Below are positions 8,615-17,097 of a DNA stretch of 64,000 bases, piece by piece (positions within the stretch are counted from its first letter, which is position 1; every line of letters begins with the position of its first letter). Below the pieces are notes generated by a model. That model saw only the letters and a list, made by a program, of their open reading frames with translations. It searched no databases and was not told where the DNA came from. The position numbers and the translations under genes were made by a program. Source of the stretch: DASYQD01 sp036005845 (GTDB taxonomy: Bacteria > Acidobacteriota > Thermoanaerobaculia > Multivoradales > JAIOJS01); the NCBI GenBank assembly GCA_036005845.1, contig DASYQD010000016.1:1-64000 (forward strand), written 5' to 3'.

Positions 8615-8794
8615 GGCGTTCGCTACGGGTCCGGAGGGCGCCGCTGTGGGGCACGCTCGCCACACGAGGTATCCAAGCGAGGATGGCTCGCTCGCCGCCG
8701 GGCGCGTAGCACGCAGGTTCCCTTCGATCGTCTTACAAATGCGCCCGGCGGAGGCCCCACCGCGGCGCCCTCCGGACCCGTAGACGCGAACGCC
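8615..8794. repeat. Inverted pair of ~40-nt GC-rich repeats (left hairpin of palindrome nest)
   Basis: The arm at 8615-8652 (GGCGTTCGCTACGGGTCCGG and onward) is the near-exact reverse complement of 8754-8794, with about 100 nt between. Inside, a second inverted pair (CCGCCGGGCGCG near 8696 and CGCCCGGCGG near 8743) would fold within the loop. The arm resembles the arms of the right hairpin at 9238-9419, so four copies of one ~40-nt repeat alternate in orientation, as in BIME/REP clusters. Confidence 0.75.
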
Positions 8795-9240
8795 TACATG
8801 AGTGGATGACGAGCGTCCTGTTGGCTAGCTCGGGTACCGCCGTGGTGAACACGGCGCTATACCTCGCGCTCCTTTGTCGCTGCCACGGTGAGTCCATCGT
8901 GCCGCTCGGGTGCCGTGAGACGCGCCGCCCATTCTCCATCGCCACTCGCGCTCTGCTGTGGTCGCCGGAAGCGGCGAATCGCTTCGCACTCGCTGGCACC
9001 ACATGCGTTGCGGCCATGCTTCTCGTGCTTGCTCGCGGCGAGAGCGAAGCGAATCGCCGCTTTCGGCGACCGCGACTGGAGCGCGAGTGGGCCACGCTGT
9101 GAGATCGGCGAGACGATGTTGCACTAGCGGCACGACGGACTCGCCGTCGCAGCGACAAAGGAGCGCGAGGTAGAGAGCCTCATTCACCACGGCGACAGTC
9201 GAGCTCGCCAACAGGTCGCTCAGCGTCCACTCATGTAGGC
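8792..9240. repeat. ~450-nt imperfect palindrome
   Basis: The left arm starts GCCTACATGAGTGGA at 8792 and the right arm ends TCCACTCATGTAGGC at 9240. Reading either strand gives almost the same sequence through arms of about 200 nt, with the axis near 9016 and a non-matching loop of about 44 nt (8994-9037). Matching blocks include CTCGCGCTCCTTTGTCGCTG in both arms and the inner pair at 8971-8993 and 9038-9060. Because the arms match, similar short open frames occur on both strands; I do not call them genes. No transposase or promoter is evident. Transcribed RNA would form a very long stem. Confidence 0.8.
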
Positions 9241-9419
9241 GGGCGCCCAGCGGATCCGGAGGCCGCCGCAGCGGCACCTCCGGAAGGCGCTTGTGCAGCT
9301 GTTCCGGTACCACGACAGAAGCGGCGCCTGGAGGTGGAGGCGGGCCCTCCTGCTCTCATAAAGCAATGTAGGCCCGCCGGTGCCGCAGCGGCGGCCTCCG
9401 GATCCGCTCCGCGCCCGCC
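9238..9419. repeat. Inverted pair of ~40-nt GC-rich repeats (right hairpin of palindrome nest)
   Basis: The arm at 9238-9277 (contains AGCGGATCCGGAGGCCGCCG) is repeated in inverse orientation at 9380-9419, about 100 nt away. Core GGATCCGGAGGCCGCCGC resembles the left-hairpin core GGGTCCGGAGGGCGCCGC, so both hairpins belong to one repeat family. The remaining bases up to 9468, the 3' end of kup, show no gene. Confidence 0.75.
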
Positions 9420-9468
9420 GGCCGGGTGGTCACCGTCGACCGCAGTTCACTCACCTCCGCCCCAGCCG

Positions 9469-11376
9469 CTACAGCCGCACTTGGCGGCCCAACTCCACGA
9501 CGCGGTTGGGCGGCAGGCCGAAGTAGAAGACGGGCCGCAGCGAGTTCTTGTACAGCCAGATGAACAGGCGCACCGGCGACGGCAGGCCAAGTGGCCGGGC
9601 GGGCAGCACAGAGACGCGGCTCAAGAAAAAGGACGCCTTCTTCGGCTGCAGATCGAGGGCGCGCGCCGCCGGCGAGGCGAGGACCTCCTCGACCTGCGGC
9701 GACTCCATGAAGCCGTAGCGGGCGACGACGCGATAGAAGCCTTCGCCGAGGTCTTCGGCGGTGACCCGCTCGGCCTCGTCCACGTACGGCACGTCCTCTG
9801 CCCGCACCGTCAAATGCACGACCTTCTCGTGCAACACCTGGTTGTGCTTGAGATTGTGCAGCAATGCCGCCGGCGTCGACGCGGGGTCCCGTCCCATGAA
9901 CACCGCCATGCCCTCGACGCGCGGAATGCCGCTGCTCATTGCCACGAAAGCCTCGAAGGGCACGCCCTCGCCGGCGAGGCTCCGCTCGAGGCGCGCGCGG
10001 CCGCGGCGCCAGATCGTCATCACCAGGAAGACGAGAGCGCCGACGAGCAGCGGGAACCAGCCGCCGTCGAGGATCTTCGCCATGTTGGCGACACCGAAGG
10101 CGATGTCGGGCACCAGGAAACCGCCGGTGACGACGAGCGACGCGGCGAGCGGCCACTTCCACACGTGCCGCGTCACCTGGAAGGCGAGCAGCGTGGTGAT
10201 GATCATCGTCAGCGTCACCGCCACGCCGTACGCCGCCGCCAAACGCGCCGACTCGCGGAAGGCGATCACCAGGCCGAGCGTCGCCACCATCAGCAGCCAG
10301 TTGATCGCCGGCAGGTAGACCTGCCCCGTCTCGCGCGCCGACGTGTGGACGATGCGCAGCCGCGGCAGGTAGCCGAGCTGGATCGCCTGGCGGGTGAGGG
10401 AGAAGGCGCCGGAGATGATCGCCTGCGAGGCGATGACGGTGGCGGCGGTGGCGAGCACCACCAGCGGCACCCGCACCGCCGCCGGCGCCATGAGGTAGAA
10501 CGGGTTGGTCGCCGTCTCGGGGTGGAGGAGCAGCAGCGCGCCCTGCCCCAGGTAGTTGATCATCAGCGAGGCGCCGACGAGGCCGAACCAGTCGATCTGG
10601 ATGGGCAGCTCGCCGAAGTGCCCCATGTCGGCGTAGAGCGCCTCGCCTCCGGTGCAGACGAGGAAGACGGCGCCGAGCACGAGCACGCCGCGCAGGCCGT
10701 TGTGCGCGAAGAAGGTCACCGCGTGCCACGGGTTGAGGGCGCCGAGCACCCGCGGCGCCTGCACGATCCAGCGCACGCCGAGCACCACGAGCGTCGAGAA
10801 CCAGACCAGCATCACCGGTCCGAAAACGGCGCCGACGCCGCCCGTGCCGCGCTTCTGGAAGAGGAAGAGGCCGACGAGGATGCCGAGCGTGATCGGCACC
10901 ACGTAATGGGACAGCACCGGCGTCGCCACCTGCATGCCCTCGACGGCGCTCAAGACCGAGATCGCCGGCGTGATGATGCCGTCGCCGTAGAGCAGCGCGG
11001 CGCCGAAGAGCCCCAGCGCCACCAGCACGCCCTTGCCGCGCTGGCGCACCCGCGCCGGGATGAGCGCCATCATCGCCAGGATGCCGCCCTCGCCCTGGTT
11101 GTCGGCGCGCAGCACGTAGACGTGGTACTTGACGGTGACGACGATCACCAGGGCCCAGAAGACGAGCGAGAGCACGCCGAGCACGTTCTGCGGCAGCACG
11201 CGCACGCCGTGCTCGCCGTAGAAGCACTCGCGCAGCGCGTAGAGCGGGCTGGTGCCGATGTCGCCGTAGACGACGCCGAGGGCGGTGAGCGAGAGCGCCG
11301 CCAGCCGCTTGCGGTCGACCGGTGCGTGGGGGTGATGCCCGATGAGGGCGCCGGGAGCTGCGGCGGTGATGGCCAT
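9469..11376 (-). CDS. kup: Kup-type potassium uptake protein
   Basis: Low-affinity, proton-coupled K+ transporter of the inner membrane. The N-terminus carries the Kup signatures SLTALGVVYGDIGTSPLYAL and ADNQGEGGI, then GAALLYGDGIITPAISVLSA and CTGGEALYADMGHFG, with about 12 hydrophobic segments and the usual cytosolic C-terminal domain (SSGIPRVEGMAVFM). About 635 residues from the ATG at 11376, close to the family norm; an upstream in-frame start at 11433 would add 19 residues with no family support. It is divergent from a KdpD/KdpE-like pair with about 130 nt between, which suggests that this two-component system controls it. 3' end abuts the palindrome nest. Confidence 0.93.
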   Translation of the reverse strand: MAITAAAPGALIGHHPHAPVDRKRLAALSLTALGVVYGDIGTSPLYALRECFYGEHGVRVLPQNVLGVLSLVFWALVIVVTVKYHVYVLRADNQGEGGILAMMALIPARVRQRGKGVLVALGLFGAALLYGDGIITPAISVLSAVEGMQVATPVLSHYVVPITLGILVGLFLFQKRGTGGVGAVFGPVMLVWFSTLVVLGVRWIVQAPRVLGALNPWHAVTFFAHNGLRGVLVLGAVFLVCTGGEALYADMGHFGELPIQIDWFGLVGASLMINYLGQGALLLLHPETATNPFYLMAPAAVRVPLVVLATAATVIASQAIISGAFSLTRQAIQLGYLPRLRIVHTSARETGQVYLPAINWLLMVATLGLVIAFRESARLAAAYGVAVTLTMIITTLLAFQVTRHVWKWPLAASLVVTGGFLVPDIAFGVANMAKILDGGWFPLLVGALVFLVMTIWRRGRARLERSLAGEGVPFEAFVAMSSGIPRVEGMAVFMGRDPASTPAALLHNLKHNQVLHEKVVHLTVRAEDVPYVDEAERVTAEDLGEGFYRVVARYGFMESPQVEEVLASPAARALDLQPKKASFFLSRVSVLPARPLGLPSPVRLFIWLYKNSLRPVFYFGLPPNRVVELGRQVRL

Positions 11377-11507
11377 CGCCGGCAACGCTTGCAAACCGCG
11401 CGGCGGATTTCCGAAGCGGACGCGGAAGAGCACCGAAAGAAAGTCGAAAGATTGCGCTCCGCGGAGCCTGCCGGCGGCTGAGCGCCCGTTGCTCTTAGAC
11501 TCGGACG

Positions 11508-12626
11508 GTGCGCGACGACCGCCCGCGCAAGGTCCTCCTCGCCGTGCTGACCATCGGCGCCGTCAGCGGCGTCGCGCGCCTGGCCGATCTCAACGAGCCG
11601 ACGGCCGGATTCGTCTACCTGCTCGCCGTGCTCTTCCTCGCCATGTGGGGCGGGGTGGTCGTCGGCGCCGTCGCCTCGCTGCTGGCGACGGCCTGCTACA
11701 ACGTCTTCTTCTTTCCGCCGCTCTACACGTTCAACGTCGCGGACCCTTCGAACTGGGTGGCGCTCACCACGTTCCTCGTCACCTCCGTCGTGGTGAGCCG
11801 GCTGGTGGTGCGGGCGCGCGAGCAGGCGCAGCAGGCCGAGCAGCGGCAGCGCGAGGTGGAGGCGCTCGCCGCCGAGCGCGAGCGCTTCCTCGAAGAGCGC
11901 GCCCACCTGCAGGCGCTGCGCGAGAGCGACGAGCTGAAGACGTCGCTGCTGCGCGCCGTGTCGCACGACTTGCAGACGCCGCTCACGGCGATCGCGCTCC
12001 ACACCGAGGCGCTGCGGCGCGAGGCTGCCGGCAAGGCGGAGCTCGGCGACACCGCGGCGGCGATCGCCGACGAGACGGCGCGGCTGCGGCGCCGCGTCGA
12101 CAACCTGCTGACGATGGCGCGGCTCGATGCCGGACGCGCGGCGCCGCGGCCCGAGCCCACCTCGCCCGCCGACCTCTTCCGCGCCGCGGGCGAGAACCTG
12201 CCGCTGGTGTGGGCCCACCGCGAGGTGACGATTCGCGTCGATGACGACTGCCCGGACGTCCACGTGGATCCGTCGCTGGCACTGGAGGTGATCGTCAACT
12301 TGATCGAGAACGCACACCATGCGGCACCAGTCGAGACGGCGATCGAGCTGCTGGCGCGGCAGCATCCCACCGATGCCGAGCAGGTGCGGCTGGAGGTTCT
12401 GGACCGCGGGCCGGGTCTCGCGGCGTCGACAGAGCGGCGCGACGAAGCACCGGCCTCCGCAACGGCGGCGGGCGACCTGCCGCGCCGCGGTCTTGGCCTC
12501 GAGATCGCACGCAGTCTCGCCAAGGCGAGCGCCGGCAGCCTCGAGCTGGTCGAGCGGCCCGGCGGCGGCACCGTGGCGCAGCTCGACCTTCCCGCCGCCC
12601 AACTGCCGCGCGCGGAGCCGGCGTGA
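11508..12626 (+). CDS. KdpD-like sensor histidine kinase lacking the N-terminal sensor module
   Basis: 372 residues from a GTG start. Residues about 10-100 form four membrane helices of the DUF4118/KdpD type (NEPTAGFVYLLAVLFLAM, YNVFFFPPLYTFNVADP), then a coiled linker, a HisKA box SHDLQTPLTAI with the phospho-acceptor His at 153, and a HATPase domain (NLIENAHHAA, DRGPGL, RRGLGLEIARSL). The Usp/KdpD N-terminal domain of about 400 residues found in classical KdpD is absent, so this corresponds to the C-terminal half only. It overlaps the response regulator start (TGATG), so the two are coupled. No kdpFABC is nearby; the adjacent kup is the obvious candidate target. Confidence 0.87.
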   Translation: MRDDRPRKVLLAVLTIGAVSGVARLADLNEPTAGFVYLLAVLFLAMWGGVVVGAVASLLATACYNVFFFPPLYTFNVADPSNWVALTTFLVTSVVVSRLVVRAREQAQQAEQRQREVEALAAERERFLEERAHLQALRESDELKTSLLRAVSHDLQTPLTAIALHTEALRREAAGKAELGDTAAAIADETARLRRRVDNLLTMARLDAGRAAPRPEPTSPADLFRAAGENLPLVWAHREVTIRVDDDCPDVHVDPSLALEVIVNLIENAHHAAPVETAIELLARQHPTDAEQVRLEVLDRGPGLAASTERRDEAPASATAAGDLPRRGLGLEIARSLAKASAGSLELVERPGGGTVAQLDLPAAQLPRAEPA

Positions 12627-13315
12627 TGCCGCTGGCGCCGTTGATTCTCGTCGTCGACGATGACCCGGGAATCCGCGAGGGCCTCGCTCGCGAGCTGCGC
12701 GCCGCCGGTTACACGGCGACCACGGCAAGCGATGGCGGCGAAGCGTTCGACGCCGTCCGCGCCATCAATCCCGACCTCGTGCTCACCGATCTGGCGATGC
12801 CCAACAGCGACGGCTTCGCGCTCATCTCCGCCATCCGCGGCGTCGCGCGCACGCCGATCCTCGTCCTCTCCGTGCGCGGTGGCGAGCCCGACAAGATCCG
12901 CGCCCTCGACTTGGGCGCCGACGACTTCGTCACCAAGCCGTTCTCGGTGGGCGAGCTGCTGGCGCGCGTGCGGGCGCAGCTGCGCCGCAGCTCCGGCGGG
13001 CCGTCGACCGTGCTGCGCTTCGACGACCTCACCATCGACCTCGAGCGCCGCCACGTCATGCAGGGCGAGCGCGAGGTGCACCTCACGCCTACTGAAATGG
13101 CGCTGCTCGAGCTGCTGGCCCTCAACGCCGGCAAGCCGGTGACGCTCGACCAGATGATCGCGCGGGTGTGGAAAGGGGCGCCGGGCACCACCGACGACAC
13201 CGTGCGCGTCCACGTCGGCACGCTGCGCAGGAAACTCGAGCCCGACCCGTCGCGCCCGCGCTACATCGGCTCGGAGCCCTGGGTCGGCTACCGCTTCATC
13301 GCCGAGCCGTTGTGA
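12626..13315 (+). CDS. kdpE: KdpE-like OmpR-family response regulator
   Basis: Receiver domain (residues 1-118) with the acidic pocket VVDDD, phospho-acceptor Asp at 55 (LVLTDLAMP) and conserved Lys in FVTKPF, followed by an OmpR/PhoB winged helix (about 130-229) ending DDTVRVHVGTLRRKLEPDPSRPRYIGSEPWVGYRF, the KdpE-type C-terminus. ATG at 12626 is preferred over GTG at 12623; both sit downstream of GGAG and overlap the kinase stop. The 3' end overlaps the end of the convergent nuclease-NACHT gene by 28 nt. It should activate a K+ transport promoter, most simply that of the divergent kup. Confidence 0.87.
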   Translation: MPLAPLILVVDDDPGIREGLARELRAAGYTATTASDGGEAFDAVRAINPDLVLTDLAMPNSDGFALISAIRGVARTPILVLSVRGGEPDKIRALDLGADDFVTKPFSVGELLARVRAQLRRSSGGPSTVLRFDDLTIDLERRHVMQGEREVHLTPTEMALLELLALNAGKPVTLDQMIARVWKGAPGTTDDTVRVHVGTLRRKLEPDPSRPRYIGSEPWVGYRFIAEPL

Positions 13316-15180
13316 CTTGTGGAGAGATCGCTATCGCGCTGAGCTTCCTTGATCTCGCGAATCCACGCTTCGATGGCTTCGGGAATGGTCAATCCTCGAA
13401 CGACGTTGGGGCGAGAGATCAACGACTGGGCCAGAAAGAACTCTTGGAAACTGCGGTGGGCGAACTGAACTCGCAGGGGCCTGCTGGAGCCGTGCTGCGC
13501 CACCGGCTGAAGGAGGCTGTGCAGGAGGAGGCCCAGCGGCTCGCGCCGGAGATAGGGGAGATGTCGATGGATCTCGTCTACTCCGCAGTCCGGCAGCAGA
13601 AGCAGGTGACCCTCTTGGACCATGGTCATGGCCGCCGCTGCCACGGTCATCGCTGTCCAGCAGGTCTCCACCACGGTCTCGGTTTCCTCGTCCGCTTCCA
13701 CGACGGGAGCTCGACCTGATCCCCCGATCGCCCGCGGCGCCAGGACATCACGTCGAACCTTGTCCCGTACCCAGTCCGTCATCAGCGATACTCGGCTAAC
13801 AGTCTGGCCCGGAAGGCCATGTTCAGAAACGCTATCGATGATTTGCTGAAGGAACAGAGGGCGTCGAGGAATGTCTCCGTAGATGCGGTCGAATTGTTCC
13901 GTTTGGATCAGGTCGAGGAGCGCCGCGAGGCGGTCGGCTTGTTGCGGTGCTGCGTCGGAGCGGATTCGCTCCACCAGTGAGAGGATGTCAGCATCCTTCC
14001 AGGGCAGAAGCTCGATCAGAGCGACTCTGCGGTGCCGGCGCTCGCCATGGCGCGCCTCCATGCCCATCGGGTATTCGAACTCGCCTCGTCTCCGGTCCCA
14101 GAACTCAGTCCGCATGGTCAGCACTACGGGTATCTGGATCGGCTGCAGCATGTTGAACAGCGTCTGAAGGCCGCCCGCTCTCGCCAGAAAAGCCGATTCG
14201 TCCAACCCGTCGAGGATCAAGATCACATCTGCGTTCTGATCCTTGAACAAGTACTCAATCGGCGGCGGTAGAAGTTGCTCCAGCACTGGCCAGTCCTCAG
14301 CAGGGAACGGCGAGAGCAGCTCATCGAGATCGACGCAGAGCGTCAAGAATTGCTTAGCGCCGCTCACGTCACCCGAGATCCGGGCCGCTGGTACATAGAT
14401 CACGGATAGAGCTGAGCCGTCCATGAGACGCTCGACGGCCGTAGTTTTTCCCATACCGAAACTGCCCAGAAGGACGGTCAGGTTTGATGCGGCGTGTTTC
14501 AACAGCAATTCAACTGGATCGCGATGACCCGGGGGATCGACAGTCGCTCCCCGCAAGTGGTGCTGATCGACGACCAGCAGCGAGGTTTGGACTGGTACTC
14601 CTTCCAGCGGTGCTGCCGTCGGCAGGCCAGTATCCGCCTTGCGGGGAAGTCGGTTGCGGCCCGAATTCCGAATGGCATCGCGGATTCGGTCGTACATGGC
14701 GTCGAAGGCCGCTCGCAGAAGGCTTTGTCGGTCCCACAGCTCGGCTCTGACGGCAACTCGCTGGCGCTCCAGCTCCTCGAGCTCGGCTTGGACTTGCGTG
14801 CGAAAGCGAGCATCGCGCGCGTCACGATTGTGCACCAGCACGTAGTGAGCGGTTCGTAGTCCGCTGGCCGCAAAGGATCGTATGGAATCGCGGCAGGCGC
14901 GGATCTGGTCGCTTCCCAGGTGCAGCGTGCCTGCCTGGAAGCCTTTGGTTTGAACCACCAAGGCGAGCGTGTCGCTATTGCCCCAGACCAGGTGGTCGAT
15001 GCCGGAGCGGTCGAACGATCGGGAAGAAGGCGTGCCGATGGCCGCTGGCCACATCGCCCGTAAAAGCGGTAGGACGCGGACTTGGAAGTCCTCGCGCTCT
15101 GCCGTTGCCAGGATCCCCGAAAGCCTATTGAAGTCCGATTTGCTGCCCCAGGGACGACTCTTCCAGTCGGTATCGCGCAC
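13288..15180 (-). CDS. Mrr-like nuclease fused to a NACHT NTPase (candidate anti-phage NLR-like protein)
   Basis: 630 residues. Residues about 25-165 look like a restriction-endonuclease (PD-(D/E)xK, Mrr-type) domain: an acidic helix (EREDFQVRVLPLL), then GIDHLVWG with Asp62 and LVVQTKG with Gln77-x-Lys79, the QxK variant. Residues about 225-520 form a NACHT/STAND NTPase: P-loop GSFGMGKTT (239-247), Walker B VILILDGLDE (319-328), sensor VVLTMRTEFW, and a final FAHRSFQEFFLA that usually closes the NACHT module. Little follows, so no long repeat sensor is present. Such architectures occur in bacterial NLR-like defence proteins (Avs, bNACHT). The gene is visibly AT-richer than its neighbours. 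The role in defence is inferred. Confidence 0.78.
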   Translation of the reverse strand: MRDTDWKSRPWGSKSDFNRLSGILATAEREDFQVRVLPLLRAMWPAAIGTPSSRSFDRSGIDHLVWGNSDTLALVVQTKGFQAGTLHLGSDQIRACRDSIRSFAASGLRTAHYVLVHNRDARDARFRTQVQAELEELERQRVAVRAELWDRQSLLRAAFDAMYDRIRDAIRNSGRNRLPRKADTGLPTAAPLEGVPVQTSLLVVDQHHLRGATVDPPGHRDPVELLLKHAASNLTVLLGSFGMGKTTAVERLMDGSALSVIYVPAARISGDVSGAKQFLTLCVDLDELLSPFPAEDWPVLEQLLPPPIEYLFKDQNADVILILDGLDESAFLARAGGLQTLFNMLQPIQIPVVLTMRTEFWDRRRGEFEYPMGMEARHGERRHRRVALIELLPWKDADILSLVERIRSDAAPQQADRLAALLDLIQTEQFDRIYGDIPRRPLFLQQIIDSVSEHGLPGQTVSRVSLMTDWVRDKVRRDVLAPRAIGGSGRAPVVEADEETETVVETCWTAMTVAAAAMTMVQEGHLLLLPDCGVDEIHRHLPYLRREPLGLLLHSLLQPVAQHGSSRPLRVQFAHRSFQEFFLAQSLISRPNVVRGLTIPEAIEAWIREIKEAQRDSDLSTSHNGSAMKR

Positions 15181-15279
15181 CAGATCGCCTTTCGTCAGAT
15201 CAAAGCAGGAGGACGACGACGAAGCACGTATCGACGTGGAGGATCAAGGGTCGACCGCGCGCGGCCGGATCACTAGTCC

Positions 15280-16143
15280 TCACGGACAGGTGAGAAACGC
15301 CGAGGTGTCCTGGATAGGCGGGAAGGGCGTCCCTGCGGGGTTCACGTGCGTCCAGGTCTCGCCGCTAGCCACGTCGGTAATGGTGACCTCCACGCGCACG
15401 TTGGTGAGCCCGGCCATGAACACCCAGTAGTAGCCGTTGACGGCGCAGCCGTCGAGGACCTTGACGACGAGCTCGATGTTGTTCGGGCCGAAGAACCAAT
15501 AGGTGGCGCTGTCGCTGGTTACCTGGATCGGCCTGGCCTGACCGTTGCTCGTGTTGGTGAACCAGCGGATGTCGACCGCGAACCGTCCGTCGTGCAAGCA
15601 GACGGACGAGGTGCAAGTCCCCACTCGCGCTACCACCACGTCGTCGATGGAAGCCCGTGCAGACCCGTTGAGCTGTAGGGCCGCGCTGTGGGCGCCGGGC
15701 GGCGCGATCACGTCCACGCCGACCGCGGTGCTGATCGTCTGCCAGCCCGGGCCGTGAAAGGTGCTGTTGAGAGAGACGCTGTTGGTGAGCAGAATCGTGC
15801 ACTCCGTGTCCGAGTACCAGCGCAAGAACGCATTGACCCCGAATGGATCGGCCGCGTTCGGCTCCCGGTGCTTGAGCTCGAACAGGTAGTTCCCGGGCGA
15901 GGCGGCGAAACAGTTCGATCGGACCCGTGTGGGTTGATCGCTCGTCCCCATTGCGTCCATGGAGCCGGAGAACGCAGACGCCGCGGCGTCGTCGGCCGAC
16001 CACACGGCGGCGCCCTCCTGGACGATCCAGCCGCTCAGGTCATGGTCGAAGTTCGGGTTGCTCACCAGGTTCTGGGCCTGGGCGCCGGCAAGTGGGAAGA
16101 GAACGCAGCAGAGCGCCACGCCGAGCAGACGATTCATTCGCAC
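15280..16143 (-). CDS. Secreted protein with a CBM-like N-terminal and a conserved C-terminal domain (copy 1)
   Basis: 287 residues from a GTG preceded by GGAGG with 7-nt spacing. A cleavable signal peptide (to about residue 23, AGAQA-QN) is followed by LVSNPNFDHDLSGW, the start of a carbohydrate-binding-like jelly roll with WSADDA and FLRWYSD. The C-terminal ~110 residues (CLHDGRFAVDIRWF, YWFFGPNNIELVVKVLDGCAVNGYYWVF, VEVTITDVASGETWTHVNPAGTPFPPIQDTSAF) form a conserved extracellular domain seen in proteins of Acidobacteriota and related phyla; function unknown. A close paralogue follows 97 nt away. Probable surface or exported binding protein. Confidence 0.75.
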   Translation of the reverse strand: MRMNRLLGVALCCVLFPLAGAQAQNLVSNPNFDHDLSGWIVQEGAAVWSADDAAASAFSGSMDAMGTSDQPTRVRSNCFAASPGNYLFELKHREPNAADPFGVNAFLRWYSDTECTILLTNSVSLNSTFHGPGWQTISTAVGVDVIAPPGAHSAALQLNGSARASIDDVVVARVGTCTSSVCLHDGRFAVDIRWFTNTSNGQARPIQVTSDSATYWFFGPNNIELVVKVLDGCAVNGYYWVFMAGLTNVRVEVTITDVASGETWTHVNPAGTPFPPIQDTSAFLTCP

Positions 16144-16239
16144 GGATAGTCCTCCGTCGGGTTGGTGTAGCCAAGACGCGCAGCGATCGTCGATGGACGA
16201 TCAGATCATTCCACGCGCGACACCCGGCTGGCGGCCCGT

Positions 16240-17097
16240 TCAGGGACAGGTGGCGAACGCGGACGTGTCCTGGACGGGCGGAAAGGGCTCGCCCCGGGGG
16301 TTCACGTAACCCCAAGCCGAGGCGGTGGCGACCTCGGTGACGAGGACCTCGACCGCCACGTCGGTGAGGCCGGCGACGAATACCCAGTACTTCCCGTTGA
16401 CGGCACAACCGTCGAGGACCTTGACGACGAGCTCGACGTTGTCGGGGTCGAAGAACCAGAAGGCGGTGCTGTCGCCGGTGAGCTGGATCGGCCTGCCCTC
16501 GCCGTCGGCCGTGGCGGTGAACCAGCGCACGCTGACTGCGAAGCGGCCGTCGTTCAAGCAAGCGTGCGAGGCGCAGGTAGACCGCCGTTCCACCACCACG
16601 TCGTCGAAATAAGCCGGCGTGTCGGCGAAGAGCTCGAGGGCGGCGGCCCGAGTGCCGGCCGGCGCGATCAGGTCGAAGCCCCAATCAGCGCTGCTGAGCC
16701 TCTCCCAGGTGGGGTTGGAGGAACCGCCCATGGACGTGCTGTTGGCGAAGTTCACGCTGCAGCTCGCATCCGAGTACCAGCGCAGGAACGCGGTCACCCC
16801 ATAGATCCCCGACTCCCTGTGCTTGTACTCGAGCGTATAGCTCCCGGGTGAGGCCGCGAAGCAGTTGGACCGGACGATGGCAGGTTGTGTGAGCGTTGCG
16901 GAGGGCGTCGCCAAGGAGCCTGAGGATGGCGACGACTCCGCGTCCTGGGCGGACCACACCGGGGTGCCCTGCTCGACGGTCCAACCACTGAGGTCGTGGT
17001 CGAAGCTCGGGTTGGTGATCAGGTTCTGCGCCCGTGCGCAGGCCAGCGAGGCGAAGACGAGGCCGAGCCCCCCGCCGAGGAGATGATGGATGCGCAC
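16240..17097 (-). CDS. Secreted protein, paralogue of the adjacent gene (copy 2)
   Basis: 285 residues from GTG 17097, chosen because GGAGG lies 6 nt before it, exactly as in copy 1; an ATG 30 nt further upstream has no such site. Signal peptide, then LITNPSFDHDLSGWTVEQGTPVWSAQDAE, FLRWYSDASC, and the same C-terminal domain (CLNDGRFAVSVRWF, FWFFDPDNVELVVKVLDGCAVNGKYWVF, VNPRGEPFPPVQDTSAF). Strong similarity along the whole length, including the Cys pairs, shows a tandem duplication. The upstream leader sequences are also related. Secreted role only; ligand unknown. Confidence 0.75.
   Translation of the reverse strand: MRIHHLLGGGLGLVFASLACARAQNLITNPSFDHDLSGWTVEQGTPVWSAQDAESSPSSGSLATPSATLTQPAIVRSNCFAASPGSYTLEYKHRESGIYGVTAFLRWYSDASCSVNFANSTSMGGSSNPTWERLSSADWGFDLIAPAGTRAAALELFADTPAYFDDVVVERRSTCASHACLNDGRFAVSVRWFTATADGEGRPIQLTGDSTAFWFFDPDNVELVVKVLDGCAVNGKYWVFVAGLTDVAVEVLVTEVATASAWGYVNPRGEPFPPVQDTSAFATCP

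Noticed and set aside
8806..9313. Two short open frames inside the palindrome on opposite strands
   Set aside because: They are mirror images produced by the inverted repeat, with no ribosome-binding site or family match; listed as a repeat instead.
11377..11433. Longer N-terminus for kup
   Set aside because: The extra 19 residues are Arg/Gly-rich with no family similarity; the start at 11376 is preferred.
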